Origin: Pseudomonas abieticivorans
GTDB taxonomy: Bacteria > Pseudomonadota > Gammaproteobacteria > Pseudomonadales > Pseudomonadaceae
Assembly: GCF_023509015.1 (NCBI RefSeq)
Contig: NZ_CP094975.1
Span: 6,255,501 to 6,319,500, forward strand
DNA length: 64,000 bases
Direction of reading: 5' to 3'
Shown here in pieces: positions 18,473 to 28,826 of this stretch. The notes under the pieces were generated by a model that saw only the letters and a program-made list of their open reading frames with translations, was not told where the DNA came from and searched no databases. Made by a program: the position numbers and the translations under genes. Position 1 is the stretch's first letter; each line of letters starts with the position of its first letter.

Positions 18473-19666
18473 ATGTGGAACTCTACCCCGCTGAACGTGG
18501 CCGACTACCGCGAACTGGCACGCCGCCGTCTGCCCAGCATGGTGTTTGATTACCTGGAAGGCGGTGCCGAGGATGAAAAAGGCCTGGCGCACAACCGCGA
18601 GGTGTTCGACGGCCTGCGCTTGAAACCCAAGCGCCTGGTCGACGTCAGCCAGCGTGACGTGAGCAGCACCTTGTTTGGCCGCGCCCACGCCATGCCGTTG
18701 CTGATCGGCCCGACCGGGCTCAACGGTGCGCTGTGGCCTCAGGGCGACTTGGCCCTGGCCCGCGCAGCGGCCCGTGCCGGCATTCCCTTCGTGCTGTCCA
18801 CGGCCTCCAACCTGTCCATCGAAGACGTCGCCAGGCAGTGCGACGGCGAGCTGTGGTTCCAGCTCTACGTGGTGCACCGCACCCTCGCCGAGCAGATGGT
18901 CGAGCGGGCCTTGGCCGCCGGCTACACCACCTTGGTACTGACCACCGATGTCGGCGTCAATGGCTACCGCGAGCGCGACTTGCGCAACGCTTTCAAAATG
19001 CCCATGAGCTACACCCCGCGGGTGATGTTGGACGGCTGCCTGCACCCGCGCTGGTCCCTGGACCTGTTGCGCCACGGCATGCCGGCGTTGGCAAATTTCG
19101 TCAGCAGTGAAGCGCCCAGCCTCGAGGTCCAGGCGGCGCTGATGAGTCGACAGATGGACGCCAGTTTTGATTGGCAGGCACTGCGCTGGCTGCGCGACAA
19201 GTGGCCCCATGTGTTGCTGGTCAAGGGCCTGCTGGATGACGGTGATGCCGCGCGCTGCATCGCCCTGGGCGTGGATGGGGTGATCCTATCCAACCACGGC
19301 GGCCGGCAGTTGGACGGCGCCATATCGCCGATAGAGGTGCTGGCGCAAACCGCCGCCAGCGTCGACGCCCCAGTGTTGGTCGACAGTGGTTTCAGGCGGG
19401 GTGCCGACATCGTCAAGGCGCTGTGCCTGGGGGCCGATGCCGTGCTGTTGGGGCGCGCCACGCTGTACGGCCTGGCAGCCCGTGGCGAGGCCGGTGTCGA
19501 CGATGTGCTGCGCCTGCTCAAGGCCGACATCGACCGCACGCTGGCCCAGATCGGCTGCCCCTCGGTGGCGCAACTGTCCGCCGATTACCTGCACCTGCCC
19601 CCTTCCAATCCGCGCCCCCGCGCCAGCACTCCGGCGTCTTCTTCACTTGAACTTGCGAGCCACTGA
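18473..19666 (+). CDS. mdlB: (S)-mandelate dehydrogenase
   Basis: This 397-residue FMN-dependent alpha-hydroxy-acid dehydrogenase oxidises (S)-mandelate to benzoylformate. The family motif SNHGGRQLDG places the catalytic His at 275 and the substrate Arg at 278, one residue later than the His274/Arg277 I recall for the P. putida enzyme. An internal segment at about 177-215 corresponds to the membrane-anchoring region of that enzyme. The ATG follows mdlC by 11 bp behind GAGG. Electrons should pass to the respiratory chain. Confidence 0.95.
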   Translation: MWNSTPLNVADYRELARRRLPSMVFDYLEGGAEDEKGLAHNREVFDGLRLKPKRLVDVSQRDVSSTLFGRAHAMPLLIGPTGLNGALWPQGDLALARAAARAGIPFVLSTASNLSIEDVARQCDGELWFQLYVVHRTLAEQMVERALAAGYTTLVLTTDVGVNGYRERDLRNAFKMPMSYTPRVMLDGCLHPRWSLDLLRHGMPALANFVSSEAPSLEVQAALMSRQMDASFDWQALRWLRDKWPHVLLVKGLLDDGDAARCIALGVDGVILSNHGGRQLDGAISPIEVLAQTAASVDAPVLVDSGFRRGADIVKALCLGADAVLLGRATLYGLAARGEAGVDDVLRLLKADIDRTLAQIGCPSVAQLSADYLHLPPSNPRPRASTPASSSLELASH

Positions 19667-19669
19667 GCC

Positions 19670-20749
19670 ATGACCACACCCACCATCACCGGCCTGCGCT
19701 CGCGCGCCGTCAACGTACCGCTCACCTACCCCATCCACACCGCCGTGGGCACCGTCGCCACGGCCCCGCTGGTATTGCTGGACCTGAGCACCGATGCCGG
19801 CGTCACCGGCCATGCCTATCTGTTCGCCTACACGCCACTGGCACTCAAGCCACTGAAGCTTATGATCGACGAATTGGCCCCGTGGGTCGTCGGCCAGCCC
19901 CTGGCACCCCAGGCCCTCGAGCAGGCACTGAGCAAGCGCTTTTGCCTGCTGGGTTTCACTGGCCTTGTACGCATGGCCGCCGCCGGCCTGGACATGGCGG
20001 CCTGGGATGCCCTGGCCAAGGCCAACAACCTGCCGCTGGTCAAGCTGTTGGGCGGCGAACTGCGCCCGATCAACAGCTACGACAGCCACAGCCTGGACGG
20101 TGAACGCCTGGCCACCGAACGGGCCAGCCACGCCGCCGAAGCCGGCTTCAAGGCAGTCAAGACCAAGATCGGCTACGCCACCCTGGCCGAGGACCTGCGC
20201 GTGGTACGCAGCATGCGCGCAGCGGTGGGCGAGAACTTCGACATCATGGTCGACTACAACCAGAGCCTGGGCGTGCCCGAAGCGATTCGTCGCGGCCAGG
20301 CGTTACAAGACGAAGGCGTGACCTGGATCGAGGAGCCGACGCTGCAACATGACTACGCCGGCCACGCGCGGATCCGCAGCGCCTTGCGCGTGCCCATCCA
20401 GATCGGTGAAAACTGGTTCGGCCCCGAAGAGATGTTCAAGGCGCTCAATGCAGGCGCCTGCGACCTGGCCATGCCCGACCTGATGAAAATCGGCGGCGTC
20501 ACCGGTTGGCAGCGCGCCAGCGCCTTGGCCCAGCAGTTCGGGCTGCCGGTTTCCAGCCACCTGTTCCAGGAGTTCAGCGCCCACCTGCTGGCGGTCACGC
20601 CCACGGCAGACTGGCTGGAGCGGCTGGACATCGCGGGCGCCGTGATCGAACCCACGCTGGCCTTTGACAATGGCCATGCCCGAATCCCCGACCTGCCTGG
20701 CGCCGGGATTATCTGGCGCGAAGACCAGATCGCCAAATACAGCATCTGA
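19670..20749 (+). CDS. mdlA: Mandelate racemase
   Basis: The 359-residue enolase-superfamily enzyme interconverts (R)- and (S)-mandelate. Every key residue of the P. putida enzyme is present at its canonical number: Lys164 and Lys166 (AVKTKIGY), metal ligands Asp195, Glu221 and Glu247, the Asp270-His297 dyad, and Glu317. Length is identical to the reference enzyme. It starts 3 bp after mdlB, so translation is probably coupled. Confidence 0.97.
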   Translation: MTTPTITGLRSRAVNVPLTYPIHTAVGTVATAPLVLLDLSTDAGVTGHAYLFAYTPLALKPLKLMIDELAPWVVGQPLAPQALEQALSKRFCLLGFTGLVRMAAAGLDMAAWDALAKANNLPLVKLLGGELRPINSYDSHSLDGERLATERASHAAEAGFKAVKTKIGYATLAEDLRVVRSMRAAVGENFDIMVDYNQSLGVPEAIRRGQALQDEGVTWIEEPTLQHDYAGHARIRSALRVPIQIGENWFGPEEMFKALNAGACDLAMPDLMKIGGVTGWQRASALAQQFGLPVSSHLFQEFSAHLLAVTPTADWLERLDIAGAVIEPTLAFDNGHARIPDLPGAGIIWREDQIAKYSI

Positions 20750-22078
<1,329 letters not shown>

Positions 22079-22087
22079 CCCACTGCA

Positions 22088-22125
22088 ACACAAAGGCCGC
22101 CGTGAATACACGGCGGCCTTTGTGT
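22088..22125. terminator. Bidirectional terminator between mdlD and the nitrilase gene
   Basis: Perfect 17-bp arms (ACACAAAGGCCGCCGTG and its complement) enclose a 4-base AATA loop. The convergent genes on both sides end here. The AAAGG/CCTTT flanks give only short T-tracts in each direction. Confidence 0.85.
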
Positions 22126-22141
22126 TACCCCTATTTAGCGA

Positions 22142-23143
22142 TCACTCTTCCTGTGCAGGTACCGCCAATACAGGCGTAGGCTCTACGCCCGCCCACGCTT
22201 GCATGGGCGAACCTGGCGAGCGATTGATCAGCAGCCGCAGCACGTCCGGGCGCGCGTAGTGCCCCACCGGGTCCAACGCCGCCTTGGCCAGCCCGATCAT
22301 GGCCAGGTCGATATCAGCGTACAGCAGCCCCTCTTGCGTCTCGGGTATCGGCTCGCACAACGGCGCGCCATCGGGCCCGTAGATCATCGCGAAACCGCCC
22401 CCCTCCACCAGCAACTCGGCCTTGAGCGGCGTATCGACCAGCTCGTCCAGCATGGCCTTGTCGACGATCGCGCAGGGGGCCAGTACAAAGCACTGCCCTT
22501 CCAGCGCGTACACCTGGGACGCTGCGTTGTTGGCCTGGGCACTGAGCTGGAACGCGGCCCCTCGGTATACCGAGAAACTGGGCCAGGCGGCCACGTGGAC
22601 TTGTTCATGTTGCGCGTACATCGCGTATTTGGACAACGGTTGAAGATGCTCGGCGCAGTTCAAAGCACCCAGCTTGCCAAGGTCGGTGTCGAACACGATC
22701 AGGTCACGCCCGTCACCTTCGCCAAATACTGACCGTTCCACATGCGTGGGCTTGAGCTTGCGACGGTTACCCACTAACTGGCCCTGATCATCGATGATCG
22801 CCTGGGACAGGTACAACGTGCCGCCACTGCGTTCCACGTAGCCCATGACCACATGGATGCGATGTTTCGCAGCAGCCTGGCACAAACGCTGGAATGGATC
22901 GCTGCCCAGTTGCAGGGCATTTTCAAAGTAACGCTGCACGAAGCGCATGCCGGTCGCCGGCGCGTCGGTCCAGATCCACCAGGGGTAACCCGGCAGCCAT
23001 ACCTCGGGGAAGGCAATCAACGAGGCGCCATTGCCGGTGGCTTGGGCGATCAGTTCGATAGCCTTGTCGATGCCTTTGTGCAGGTCCAGAAATGCCGGGG
23101 CAGCCTGGACGGCAGCGACCTTGTAGCGGGTTTGCAGGGGCAT
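22142..23143 (-). CDS. Nitrilase, arylacetonitrilase type
   Basis: The 333-residue carbon-nitrogen hydrolase has the catalytic triad Glu47 (AFPEVWLPGYPWW), Lys129 (RRKLKPTHVER) and Cys163 (GALNCAEHLQPLSKY). The ASLIAFPEVWLPGYPWWIW and HVERSVFGEGDG segments are typical of aromatic nitrilases such as the mandelonitrile-converting enzyme of P. fluorescens EBC191. It should hydrolyse mandelonitrile or phenylacetonitrile-type substrates to the acid, with some amide. Asn precedes and Ala follows the catalytic Cys, positions known to affect the amide/acid ratio. It is the last gene of a three-gene operon, convergent with mdlD. Confidence 0.9.
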   Translation of the reverse strand: MPLQTRYKVAAVQAAPAFLDLHKGIDKAIELIAQATGNGASLIAFPEVWLPGYPWWIWTDAPATGMRFVQRYFENALQLGSDPFQRLCQAAAKHRIHVVMGYVERSGGTLYLSQAIIDDQGQLVGNRRKLKPTHVERSVFGEGDGRDLIVFDTDLGKLGALNCAEHLQPLSKYAMYAQHEQVHVAAWPSFSVYRGAAFQLSAQANNAASQVYALEGQCFVLAPCAIVDKAMLDELVDTPLKAELLVEGGGFAMIYGPDGAPLCEPIPETQEGLLYADIDLAMIGLAKAALDPVGHYARPDVLRLLINRSPGSPMQAWAGVEPTPVLAVPAQEE

Positions 23144-23156
23144 GGTGAGTCTCCGG

Positions 23157-24056
23157 TTAGAAAAGGTGCGCCAGGCGCAGGTTCAAGCGCAGGTTTTCCT
23201 TGAGGCCATTGCGCACCTCAAGGTCTTGCCCAGCCTGGGTCTGCAGTTGGGTCTTGGGGGTCAGAAAATGTGACCAGGTCATCAGGTAACGGCTGGTGTT
23301 CAGGCTGTCGTTTTGCGCAAGGTCGTCGTAGCGGTTTTCACCCCCCGTGGTGTGGATGTAGGTCAAGCCGACCTGGTTGCTGGCATTGACCACGTAGCGC
23401 AAGTGCGTCTGCACCTCGAACACCGCCGACTGCTTGAGTGTGCCGCCCTGGTAATCGTCGTTTTCGCCGAACCAGTCCCGCTCCAGGGTAATTTCCCCAT
23501 AAAGCTTGTGGGCGATCAGGGCATGCACGTAATTGACCTCCAGGATGCCTTTCCAGCGGTTTTCACCGATGTTCATCGCCCCTTGATCGCCGTCGTAGTG
23601 CCCCACCGGAATACCGATGTACCCACCGACACTGAAGTAGCGCTCCTTCTCGAAATCGTTGTAAAGCCAGACATTGGAGCCTATGAACGGGTCGCCAAAC
23701 GCGCTCTCCGACGCCTGATTGTCACCGCCCATTTTCAGGTGCCCCCAGGGCACGATGATTTGCGGGGTCACCAGAAAGCCTGCCAGTGAAGTCCACTTCA
23801 CGTAACGGGCCAGTACCACGTCGCTGTCGAGGGTCACATCCGCTGCCGCCTTGTGGCCATCCACCATTAGCTTGTTGCGCTGGGCGTGCTGGTAATAGAG
23901 CACCCCAAGGTCGGTGCCTTCCGGCAAAGGCGCGTTGTCGCCGGGCTCGGTGGTGATGACATATGCATTGGCCACACCGCCGTACAGCAATGAAGCGGCC
24001 AAACCGCAGCCGCGCAAGTGCCGCGACCAGTCTCGGTCGATAGAGAAAAACGTCAT
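23157..24056 (-). CDS. Outer-membrane channel-like protein (MetA-pathway phenol/SphA family)
   Basis: The 299-residue protein has a signal peptide (about 1-31, ending GGVANA) and the pattern of the Phenol_MetA_deg family (COG4313): PEGTDLGVLYYQHAQRN, VTPQIIVPWGHLKMGG, GGYIGIPVGHYDGD and a terminal aromatic in LRLAHLF. Members are outer-membrane barrels in hydrophobic-compound catabolic loci. It lies 13 bp upstream of the nitrilase gene and 11 bp downstream of the amidase gene, so uptake of an aromatic nitrile or amide is the natural inference. Confidence 0.8.
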   Translation of the reverse strand: MTFFSIDRDWSRHLRGCGLAASLLYGGVANAYVITTEPGDNAPLPEGTDLGVLYYQHAQRNKLMVDGHKAAADVTLDSDVVLARYVKWTSLAGFLVTPQIIVPWGHLKMGGDNQASESAFGDPFIGSNVWLYNDFEKERYFSVGGYIGIPVGHYDGDQGAMNIGENRWKGILEVNYVHALIAHKLYGEITLERDWFGENDDYQGGTLKQSAVFEVQTHLRYVVNASNQVGLTYIHTTGGENRYDDLAQNDSLNTSRYLMTWSHFLTPKTQLQTQAGQDLEVRNGLKENLRLNLRLAHLF

Positions 24057-24067
24057 GGGCAGGCCCC

Positions 24068-25585
24068 TTATTGGACAGCTGGCGAGTTGGCTTGGCGGCC
24101 GAGGATGTCTTGCAGTGTCTGGGCGATGGCCAGTAATTGACCGTCGCTATGGGGCAACCCGTCGATCTCCAGCCCCACCGGCAAACCTGGTTGGCCGGCC
24201 AGGCCGATCGGCAGGCTGATGCCTGGCAAGCCTGCGTTGCTGCCGGGGTCGGTATTACGGATCATCCGCGCAAAAGCCTCGAACGAGGTGGCGTCGGGGC
24301 TGCTGAGCATCGCCACGTCAGGCGCGGTGGGAAACACCAAGGCCTGCAACTGATGAGTTTGCATGACGGCCTGGTAGGCCTGAATCATCTGCGGGCGGCC
24401 CTTGCCGATCGCCCATTGATAGGCCTGCGCAAGCTCACCGATGCCGCCATCAGGGGTGGGCATTTTGCGCGGCATGATGAAGTGCTCGAACAGCGTTTTC
24501 ACATCGGGGCTGGAGATCTGCGCGACCAATGCGCCGAGCTCCACCCCGGTGTGATTGGTTTGCAGGTAAGTCTGCAGGGCATCGCGCCCCTCATACAGCG
24601 CGATGGGCATGCCCACCTTGGCGTCGAGTTCATGAATGCCGGGCATCGCCACGGGCACCAGGGTCACCCCGGCCTTTTCCAAGCGGCCCAGGGCAGCGCG
24701 GCTTTGCTGCTCGACCTCTGGTGCCAGCCCCTCCCAGAACTGCGCGACCACGCCCAGGCGGATATTGCCCGCTGCAAGGGGTGCGTGCGGGGCCTGGCCG
24801 GTGATGACCTGATCCAGCAGCCGCACATCCTCGACCGAGCGCGCCATGGGCCCGGCCGTGTCGCGGGTGGGTGAAATCGGCACGATCCCGGCCTGGCTGT
24901 AACGGCCCACGGTGGGGCGCAAACCCACGCAGCCATTCAGCGCGCACGGCTGGCGAATGGAACCTCCGGTATCCGTGCCCAGGGCCACCGGCACCAGCCG
25001 CGCGCCCACCGCACTGCCGCTGCCTGAGGATGACCCACCGGCGATACGGTTGGGGTCGTAGGCATTGCGCACCCCCACCACACCCGGTACGTGGAAGGCG
25101 GTGTTGTAGCCTGAAGACCCGTAGGCCAGCTCATGCATGTTGGTTTTGCCAACGATGATCGCGCCGGCCGCTTCCAGGCGATCGATTATCGGCGCGTTGA
25201 TGCGGGGGAAGAACTGCGCCAAGGCCGGCGTGCCCGCGGTGTTGGCAAAACCTGTGACCTGGATATTGTCTTTGACGGCCATCGGCACGCCACCCAGCGG
25301 CAAGCACGCGCCGCCCGCGGCCAGGTGTTCATCGTAGGCTTGGGCCTTGGCCAAGGCCGCAGCGCCATCAACCGAAATGAATGCATTGAGCGCGCGATGG
25401 GTATCGATGCGTGCCAGCAGCGCTTCGACCAGTTGGCGGCTGCTGATCGCACCGCTGCAGATCAGCGCCGCAGCTTCATGGGCCGTCAGCGTCGACACGT
25501 CACTGGGCAGCGTGGCCGCCGGGGTGGTGCAGGCACTCGCAGCCAGCGCAAGCGGCGCACCCTTGATCCATTTTGAGTAGTGCAT
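24068..25585 (-). CDS. mdlY: Amidase signature enzyme, probable mandelamide hydrolase
   Basis: The 505-residue amidase has the Ser-cisSer-Lys triad: Lys105 (AVKDNI), Ser185 (AGGSSSGSGS) and Ser209 (GTDTGGSI). These spacings (80 and 104) equal those I recall for mandelamide hydrolase MdlY of P. putida (Lys100, Ser180, Ser204). The N-terminus (WIKGAPLALAASACTTPA) looks like a lipoprotein or export signal with Cys19, so the enzyme may be exported. It would release mandelate and ammonia, including from amide by-product of the nitrilase. First gene of the nitrilase operon, 104 bp after the LuxR gene. Confidence 0.8.
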   Translation of the reverse strand: MHYSKWIKGAPLALAASACTTPAATLPSDVSTLTAHEAAALICSGAISSRQLVEALLARIDTHRALNAFISVDGAAALAKAQAYDEHLAAGGACLPLGGVPMAVKDNIQVTGFANTAGTPALAQFFPRINAPIIDRLEAAGAIIVGKTNMHELAYGSSGYNTAFHVPGVVGVRNAYDPNRIAGGSSSGSGSAVGARLVPVALGTDTGGSIRQPCALNGCVGLRPTVGRYSQAGIVPISPTRDTAGPMARSVEDVRLLDQVITGQAPHAPLAAGNIRLGVVAQFWEGLAPEVEQQSRAALGRLEKAGVTLVPVAMPGIHELDAKVGMPIALYEGRDALQTYLQTNHTGVELGALVAQISSPDVKTLFEHFIMPRKMPTPDGGIGELAQAYQWAIGKGRPQMIQAYQAVMQTHQLQALVFPTAPDVAMLSSPDATSFEAFARMIRNTDPGSNAGLPGISLPIGLAGQPGLPVGLEIDGLPHSDGQLLAIAQTLQDILGRQANSPAVQ

Positions 25586-25657
25586 AAACCCGTCTCGTCT
25601 CAGTTCAGCGGCGAACGTGCCGTTGACGTCACCCTACCGATCGAGCACGGAGTTGAA

Positions 25658-25677
25658 CCTCCTCAAGAATGAGGAGG
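25658..25677. promoter_or_regulatory. 20-bp perfect palindrome between the luxR-type and amidase genes
   Basis: CCTCCTCA-AGAA-TGAGGAGG has perfect 8-bp arms and a 4-base centre, about 73 bp upstream of the amidase start. LuxR-type operators are commonly 20-bp inverted repeats upstream of the -35. No T-run follows on either strand, which argues against a simple terminator. Confidence 0.5.
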
Positions 25678-25689
25678 CGGCACAAATAA

Positions 25690-26391
25690 TCAGAAATGTC
25701 GGGACAATTGTGTGCGGTTGGCGCATTCGAGTTTGTTCATGGCGTTGTTCAAGTGCGTGCGCACGGTGGTGTAGGCGATGCCCAGTTGCCGTGCAACTTC
25801 CTTGTCGCTCGCACCGTTTGCGACCAGGCGGGCAACGGCGCTTTCGCGCTGCGACAGGCGTGGGTCGCCCGCCAGCACCTGGGCCAGCGACTTGACGAAA
25901 TACGGCGTGAGTTCCTTGAGTATCTGCTCTTCGCGATCACCGAACGGCTGGTCGCCGGCGCCGCGCCAGATCCGCAGGTCACCGACGTCGCGGCCCTGAT
26001 CGAAAAAGTACACGTTGATGCCGTGATACATACCGGCAGGCTTCAAGAAGTCGCAATAAAACTGACTGTGCATCAGTTGGCTGCGCTGGATGACCCGGTC
26101 GACATTGGTCGCCTGCGCCAAGGGGCGCATGGCCGGCGTGACCAGGTCCACCTGATGGAAAAACTCATCGTAACCGTTCAGGTGAGCCTCATCGATATTC
26201 ACCGAACAACGGCGCGTGGAACGCTGCTGATGCTCATCCCAGATGAATGAGGCTGCGTAGTCTGCCCGAATCAACCGAGCGACCAACTGCAACACCGCCG
26301 CCCTGGCTTCAGGCTTGCCGCGGTACTCGCACAAGCGCCAGATGATCTCGGCAATGCAGTCCAGCTCGCCGCTGCTGAGCTCAGTCCCCAT
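25690..26391 (-). CDS. LuxR-family regulator of the nitrilase/amidase operon (inferred)
   Basis: The 233-residue protein has a GAF-like N-terminal region (about 30-150) without the conserved acyl-homoserine-lactone pocket residues that I would expect, and a C-terminal LuxR helix-turn-helix (LSQRESAVARLVANGASDKEVARQLGIAY... in two parts, about 172-225). It is encoded immediately upstream of, and on the same strand as, the amidase/outer-membrane protein/nitrilase genes. The palindrome in the gap is a candidate target. The inducer is unknown; an aromatic nitrile, amide or mandelate is plausible. Confidence 0.8.
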   Translation of the reverse strand: MGTELSSGELDCIAEIIWRLCEYRGKPEARAAVLQLVARLIRADYAASFIWDEHQQRSTRRCSVNIDEAHLNGYDEFFHQVDLVTPAMRPLAQATNVDRVIQRSQLMHSQFYCDFLKPAGMYHGINVYFFDQGRDVGDLRIWRGAGDQPFGDREEQILKELTPYFVKSLAQVLAGDPRLSQRESAVARLVANGASDKEVARQLGIAYTTVRTHLNNAMNKLECANRTQLSRHF

Positions 26392-26433
26392 GTTACTTTT
26401 CCTCCCGCCGTGCGGATCGATTGATCCTCTCTA

Positions 26434-26466
26434 GCAAGAAGCAAGCCCAGGCAAGAAGCAAGCCCA
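26434..26466. repeat. Two tandem copies of a 17-bp unit upstream of an MFS gene
   Basis: GCAAGAAGCAAGCCCA occurs twice at a 17-bp period in the divergent gap between the LuxR gene and the MFS transporter gene. It may be a regulator site or replication slippage. Confidence 0.4.
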
Positions 26467-26606
26467 TGGCCTGGCCCGTGTATACCCTGCCGGTATCGAG
26501 CCACACTCAAATGATATTAGACGCCGGCACAGTGCCTGCTTAGCCTGACCCTATCAGGCTCGGCAAACCCTGCCCCGAGCACAATAAAAACAACATGAGG
26601 CGCGCC

Positions 26607-27971
26607 ATGACGGATCGGGTATCCATCCCCCAACTCATCGACAATGCGCCGATCAACCGCTCTCAGTGGCAGGTGTTCGGCTTGTGTTTCCTGGTGGCCA
26701 TCCTGGACGGCTTCGATACCCAGGCCATTGCCTTTACCGGGCCATCGATTGTTCAAGCATTCGGGCTTTCGCCGGGTGCCCTGGCGCCGATTTTAACGGC
26801 AGGCATCGTCGGCATGGTCATGGGCGCCATGGCATTGGGGCTTTTGGGCGACAAATATGGACGACGGCCCATCATCATGGCCGCCGTGGCCTTGTTCGGC
26901 ATCGCCACGTTAGCCACCGCTGCAGCCAGCCATGTGGATCAGATCCTGGTGTTGCGCTTTGTCGCTGGGCTGGGCATGGGGGGCGCGACGCCATTGGTAC
27001 TGTCCCTGGCCGCCGAATATGGGCCCAACCGGCACCGCGGCACGATAATGACCGTGGTATTGCTGGGCTTGCCTGCCGGCGCCATTATCGGCGCTATGTT
27101 GGCCGCCAGGCTTGTGCCGGTCATTGGCTGGCAGGGTATTTATGCCGTGGGTGGCGTTGCCCCTTTGCTGTTATTGGTTGTACTGGTGTTCGCCCTGCCC
27201 GAATCCCTGCATTTTCTTGCCAAGCAGACCGGCCCTGGACACCAGCGCCGTATCGAACACTCGGTGCAGAAAATCACCCAGGCGGCCGCGATGCCCGGGG
27301 CCCATTACTTCGTCCCTGAAAGCGCTGCCAAGACGCAGGTCAGTGCGCTGTTTTCACAGGGGCTTGCGCGCAATACCCTGGGGGTCTGGGTCATTTACCT
27401 GTTCAACTGGATCGCCTGGTTCATGCTCCTGTCCTGGCTGCCCACGGTGCTGAAGGCATCGGGGTTGCCCATGGAGCAGGTACCGATGGGCACGGTGGTG
27501 GTCAACACCGTGTTCGTGGTGTGCGCGATCCCCCTGTCGCTGCTGATGGCCAAGGTCAATACGCGGAGTTTGCTGGCGGGCCTGTTTGTGCTGGGCATTG
27601 CGTTGAGTGCCGGGTTGGCCCACTTCAGCAGCCACTGGCCAATCGTCTTCACCCTGGCAGGGCTGGCGGGGCTTGGGATTGGCGGCCAGCAAATCGTGCT
27701 CAACTACATGGTCGCCCAGGCTTACCCCACCGCCCTGCGCGCAACCGCAACGGGTTGGGCCATCGCGGTTGGGCGAACGGGTGCCATCGTCGGTTCGGCC
27801 AGTGGCGGCTTGTTCCTGGAGTCAGGCGGGCCCAGCGGTTTTTACCTGGCGCTGATCGTGCCCTTGGTGATTGCCATGGCTGGCCTGTTGATTAATGGCT
27901 GGCCTGTTGATTATCCGACCCTTGGCCGGCCAACCCGATGGGCAAGCCGCTCTTGCCCATTAGTGGCCTAA
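26607..27971 (+). CDS. MFS transporter, aromatic acid:H+ symporter (AAHS) type
   Basis: The 454-residue, 12-helix transporter has an AAHS-like helix 1 (CFLVAILDGFDTQAIAFTGP), MFS motif A as GLLGDKYGRRPIIM, and a helix 5 GLPAGAIIGA segment. I chose the ATG at 26607 because GAGG lies six bases before it; the ATG 12 bp upstream has none. It is divergent from the LuxR-type regulator of the nitrilase operon, so it may import an aromatic acid of that pathway (mandelate, phenylglyoxylate or benzoate). The C-terminus is slightly long and polar. Confidence 0.8.
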   Translation: MTDRVSIPQLIDNAPINRSQWQVFGLCFLVAILDGFDTQAIAFTGPSIVQAFGLSPGALAPILTAGIVGMVMGAMALGLLGDKYGRRPIIMAAVALFGIATLATAAASHVDQILVLRFVAGLGMGGATPLVLSLAAEYGPNRHRGTIMTVVLLGLPAGAIIGAMLAARLVPVIGWQGIYAVGGVAPLLLLVVLVFALPESLHFLAKQTGPGHQRRIEHSVQKITQAAAMPGAHYFVPESAAKTQVSALFSQGLARNTLGVWVIYLFNWIAWFMLLSWLPTVLKASGLPMEQVPMGTVVVNTVFVVCAIPLSLLMAKVNTRSLLAGLFVLGIALSAGLAHFSSHWPIVFTLAGLAGLGIGGQQIVLNYMVAQAYPTALRATATGWAIAVGRTGAIVGSASGGLFLESGGPSGFYLALIVPLVIAMAGLLINGWPVDYPTLGRPTRWASRSCPLVA

Positions 27972-28029
27972 GGCGTGGCACGCCAAGCGCAGTTCTACGC
28001 ACTGCGCGTGAGCCCGTTGAGCGAAGAGA

Positions 28030-28079
28030 CAGATGTGGGAGCATCGCTTGCCTGCGATGCGCCGCGCGGGCGGCGCGCG
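28030..28079. repeat. Single REP-like sequence
   Basis: GATGTGGGAGCATCGCTTGC followed by a GCGCGCGGGCGGCGCGCGC palindrome ends at the stop of the livF-type gene. It resembles the common pseudomonad REP that is seen as a pair at 44.2-44.5 kb. Confidence 0.5.
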
Positions 28080-28823
28080 CTAAGCGGCCCCCAGATAAAA
28101 CCGCTGTATATCCTTGCGCCCCGCCAACACCTGCGCGGCCCCCGACGCTACCACCGCGCCATTCTCCAGCACGTAGGCAAAACTGGCGTAGTGCAGGGCC
28201 ACGCTGATGTTCTGCTCGGCCACCAACAGACTCAGCCCCTGTTCGCAGTTGAGCCGGGCCAGGGTCTGGAAGATCTCCTCCACCACTTGCGGCGCCAGGC
28301 CCATGGACGGCTCGTCGAGCAACAGCAACGCAGGCTCGGCCATCAGCGCGCGGCCAATGGCGAGCATCTGTTGTTCACCGCCCGAGGTGTAGCCGGCCTT
28401 GCGATCGCGTAGCAGCGCAAGCCTTGGGAAATACTCATAGATGCGCGCCAGGCGCGTTTTCAGCACAGCCCGTGTAGGCCGGGTGACGAAGGCCCCGGTC
28501 AGCAGGTTTTCTTGCACCGTGAGCTGGGCGAAGCAGTGGCGCCCCTCCAGCACCTGCGCAAGCCCCTCGGCCACCAGCCGGCTGGGGTCGACGCGGGTGA
28601 TGGGCGCGCCGCGGTACAGGATGCGCCCGCTCACCACCTCGCCGCGCTCGGCGCGCACCAGGTTGGAAATGGCCTTGAGCAAAGTGCTTTTGCCCGCGCC
28701 GTTGGCGCCCAGCAAGGCCACGACCTGGCCTTGCTGGACGTTAAGCGACACCCCGCGCAACGCCAGGATCGCCTGTTCGTAAAACACCTCGACCTGTTCG
28801 ACCTGCAGCAGGGGTTCGCCCAT
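28080..28823 (-). CDS. ABC transporter ATP-binding protein, LivF type
   Basis: The 247-residue ATPase of the HAAT family has Walker A GANGAGKST, signature TSGGEQQML, Walker B ALLLLDEPSMGLAP and the C-terminal LivF-type ending with QNISVALHYASFAYVLENG. It is the last gene of a seven-gene minus-strand operon that begins with sfnG, so its transporter probably serves an organosulfur compound rather than branched-chain amino acids. It lies 3 bp after the receptor gene. Confidence 0.85.
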   Translation of the reverse strand: MGEPLLQVEQVEVFYEQAILALRGVSLNVQQGQVVALLGANGAGKSTLLKAISNLVRAERGEVVSGRILYRGAPITRVDPSRLVAEGLAQVLEGRHCFAQLTVQENLLTGAFVTRPTRAVLKTRLARIYEYFPRLALLRDRKAGYTSGGEQQMLAIGRALMAEPALLLLDEPSMGLAPQVVEEIFQTLARLNCEQGLSLLVAEQNISVALHYASFAYVLENGAVVASGAAQVLAGRKDIQRFYLGAA

Positions 28824-28826
28824 GGT

